This document shows, piece by piece, positions 44,651 to 46,031 of a stretch of 46,031 bases of DNA. The translations under genes were made by a program, and so were the position numbers. Position 1 is the first letter of the stretch; every line of letters begins with the position of its first letter. Source of the DNA: Paramacrobiotus richtersi (taxonomy: Eukaryota > Tardigrada > Eutardigrada > Parachela > Macrobiotidae); assembly GCA_034698045.1 (NCBI GenBank), contig JAQGAU010000067.1:1-46031 (forward strand), in the 5' to 3' direction. Below the pieces are notes generated by a model. It searched no databases. It was not told the origin of the DNA and saw only the letters and a list, made by a program, of their open reading frames with translations.

Positions 44651-45812
44651 TACGATCGTAACAAATATGCCGGACTTCATTACCGCTGTTCTAGCATATC
44701 GTAGATATGCTCATATGCATACGTCACAGGAATACGTGAAGCAGATCAAAATCGTGGACGGGGGCATTTGTGCTTCAGCTGTGTTTCCCAGAACAGATTA
44801 AATGGTGGTAAATTTCTCTATCATTCATCTACCGTCCACTACGTACCTCTGCATTCTGGAGGAGCGGTTTTATTCAGCTATAAAATTTTTTTTAACATAA
44901 CGTCAGCAATATTCCTCATTCAGCTGATAATATAAGCGGTAAAGGAATAAAACCGACCGTAATTTTAAAACAGTGTGTGAAATCAAATGGCCCGATTGAT
45001 CAAGTTGGCAAGCTTACTGGAATATGCTGTAAAATCATTCCTTCTGTTACGTTAACTGTTTCGTTTGTCGAAATTTGGTGGGACTCTGAAATTACTTGCA
45101 TCAAACCATCATGGTGTCGGCTTTATCTTGTTCAGAACGGCAACAAGGAACAACTGGCGGGCTACAGCGGAGAACAGACGTCCAGGTCACGTCCTGGAAC
45201 TGCTGCTTTACGATCCATGTTACGAAAAAAAACGTCCAGTACCGAATTCAACAAACTAATCTTTCATGTACCAATAAAACACAAAGCGCTAATGTACTGC
45301 TGAAGTACCGTACGGCGTACAGGCGCATTCCTTTATTGTGCAAATTTTTGTTTGTGAGTTACGCACACGCATTTCTGCCGCCCCGTATGCAAGTTCCTTA
45401 GCATGCACTTTATGAACGGAAAAAAGCAACCTGCTGCAAAAGGCGGTAGGGGAATTGAAGAAGCAAACTAGTATGCGTTCAGTCGGTGACTCGGTTCCGT
45501 ACTGGCCGTACGTACGTCGCAGAGAGACGGTGAGAAAACCAGACTAGCCACAGACAATCGTGCATATTTGTCGATGTTCGGGGTCAGTGCTCCTACATTA
45601 CCATCGCTAATGATTCATCAACGCTTATCATCAATTTGAGCCTGCAATTGACGGATGAGGTCCTTTTGCTCCACCGTCAGTGGCTGGTAATTCGCCGTAT
45701 TTGCTTATTCGCCCGATCCCTGTTGAGTTTTTGGTGAAAATCTTTACTCATATCGAAAATTCTTATTCTTATCGATTCTTATTCTTCTGTACATTGAACA
45801 TTCTTATCGAAA
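44651..45812. other. Intergenic, 5' flank of the second SMYD gene
   Basis: Overlapping open frames at 44977-45401 lack family features. On the minus strand at about 45640-45692 an AG acceptor is followed by codons for LTVEQKDLIRQLQAQIDD and a stop, which could be a terminal coiled-coil exon but is too short to call. Repeats of attcttatcga precede the start codon (45755-45812). Confidence 0.35.
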
Positions 45813-46025
45813 ATGGAAGTTTCAGTAGAGGGAGCGGGAAGCGGGGATGCTGCTCCGCGATTTTTCGCAGCTGGAGACGTGGTTCTTTCCTGCGAGCCAT
45901 GGGTCTGCTCGTTCACATACGAGTATCGTGAACAGCTGTGCGCGTACTGTTTCAAACTGTCACCAGATAAGCTGAAGATGTGCTCCCGTTGCCAACTCCA
46001 TCATTACTGCAGTACTGAATGTCAG
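45813..46025 (+). CDS. Second SMYD-family gene, exon 1 only (cut by window end)
   Basis: 71 codons from the ATG at 45813 to CAG|GTAGGA. Contains FFAAGDVVLSCEPW (SET N-lobe) and the MYND cysteines CAYC, CSRC and HHYCSTECQ, aligning throughout with exon 1 of the SMYD gene at 3956-6670 (FAAGDVILSCEPW, CAYC, CSNC, HRYCDKKCQ) and ending at the same splice position. The residues before FFAAGD are Gly/Ala-rich and differ from the paralogue. The rest lies beyond the window, so whether its SET core is intact is unknown. Confidence 0.88.
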
Positions 46026-46031
46026 GTAGGA

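Noticed and set aside
44977..45401. Three overlapping plus-strand frames
   Set aside because: They compete with one another, with no homology or splice support.
45640..45692. Minus-strand LTVEQKDLIRQLQAQIDD segment after an AG acceptor
   Set aside because: Too short to call a gene; no upstream exon found within the window.
1..46031. tRNA, rRNA, CRISPR or bacterial operon features
   Set aside because: None seen on reading either strand; the split genes and intron structure point to eukaryotic nuclear DNA. A tRNA scan was not possible by eye.

Overview
This is eukaryotic nuclear DNA from a small-genome invertebrate. Genes are split by short introns (about 40 to 240 bases, GT-AG with occasional GC-AG), lie on both strands and are flanked by AT-leaning intergenic DNA. 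The gene set fits an ecdysozoan: rhodopsin-like GPCRs, an arthropod-type gustatory receptor, SMYD (SET plus MYND) proteins, tandem serpins and lineage-specific secreted proteins. A tardigrade is a reasonable guess from this mix, but nothing in the window proves it. I saw no bacterial, viral, CRISPR, rRNA or convincing tRNA sequence.

Layout. 0-3.8 kb: a decayed GPCR (copy 1, + strand), then relic repeats. 3.9-6.7 kb: a seven-exon SMYD gene on the minus strand. 7.45-8.69 kb: a Mutator-like (MULE) DNA transposon with terminal inverted repeats, a 9-bp target duplication and a deleted transposase. 8.9-9.05 kb: a SMYD exon relic. 10.2-11.7 kb: a five-exon melatonin-receptor-like GPCR. 13.5-14.9 kb: a three-exon gustatory-receptor-like gene. 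15.2-17.2 kb: a two-exon secreted protein plus a broken copy of its second exon. 18.0-25.1 kb: a tandem serpin array with two intact genes, one exon-1 relic and one exon-3 relic joined to a SMYD relic. 27.0-29.6 kb: a three-exon secreted coiled-coil protein of 600 residues. 31.3-32.3 kb: a single-exon GPCR. 33.5-35.9 kb: a divergent pair of short secreted paralogues separated by a foldback element. 37.3-44.7 kb: a tandem duplication carrying GPCR copies 2 (intact) and 3 (one frameshift). 45.8 kb to the end: exon 1 of a second SMYD gene.

The genes do not form a pathway. The window is a birth-and-death landscape of chemosensory or peptide-type receptors, protease inhibitors and secreted proteins, reshaped by small inverted-repeat elements. 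Three of those elements sit in or beside GPCR copies, so the paralogues serve as empty-site controls. The strongest leads are the MULE, the TCTTTAAAGA-rich inverted-repeat element with its own target duplication, the CG-rich foldback element, the serpin pair that differs mainly across the reactive-centre loop, and the SMYD protein with a degraded SET signature.

Exon boundaries were read by eye from splice consensus, reading phase and comparison between paralogues in the window. No database search or computation was run.
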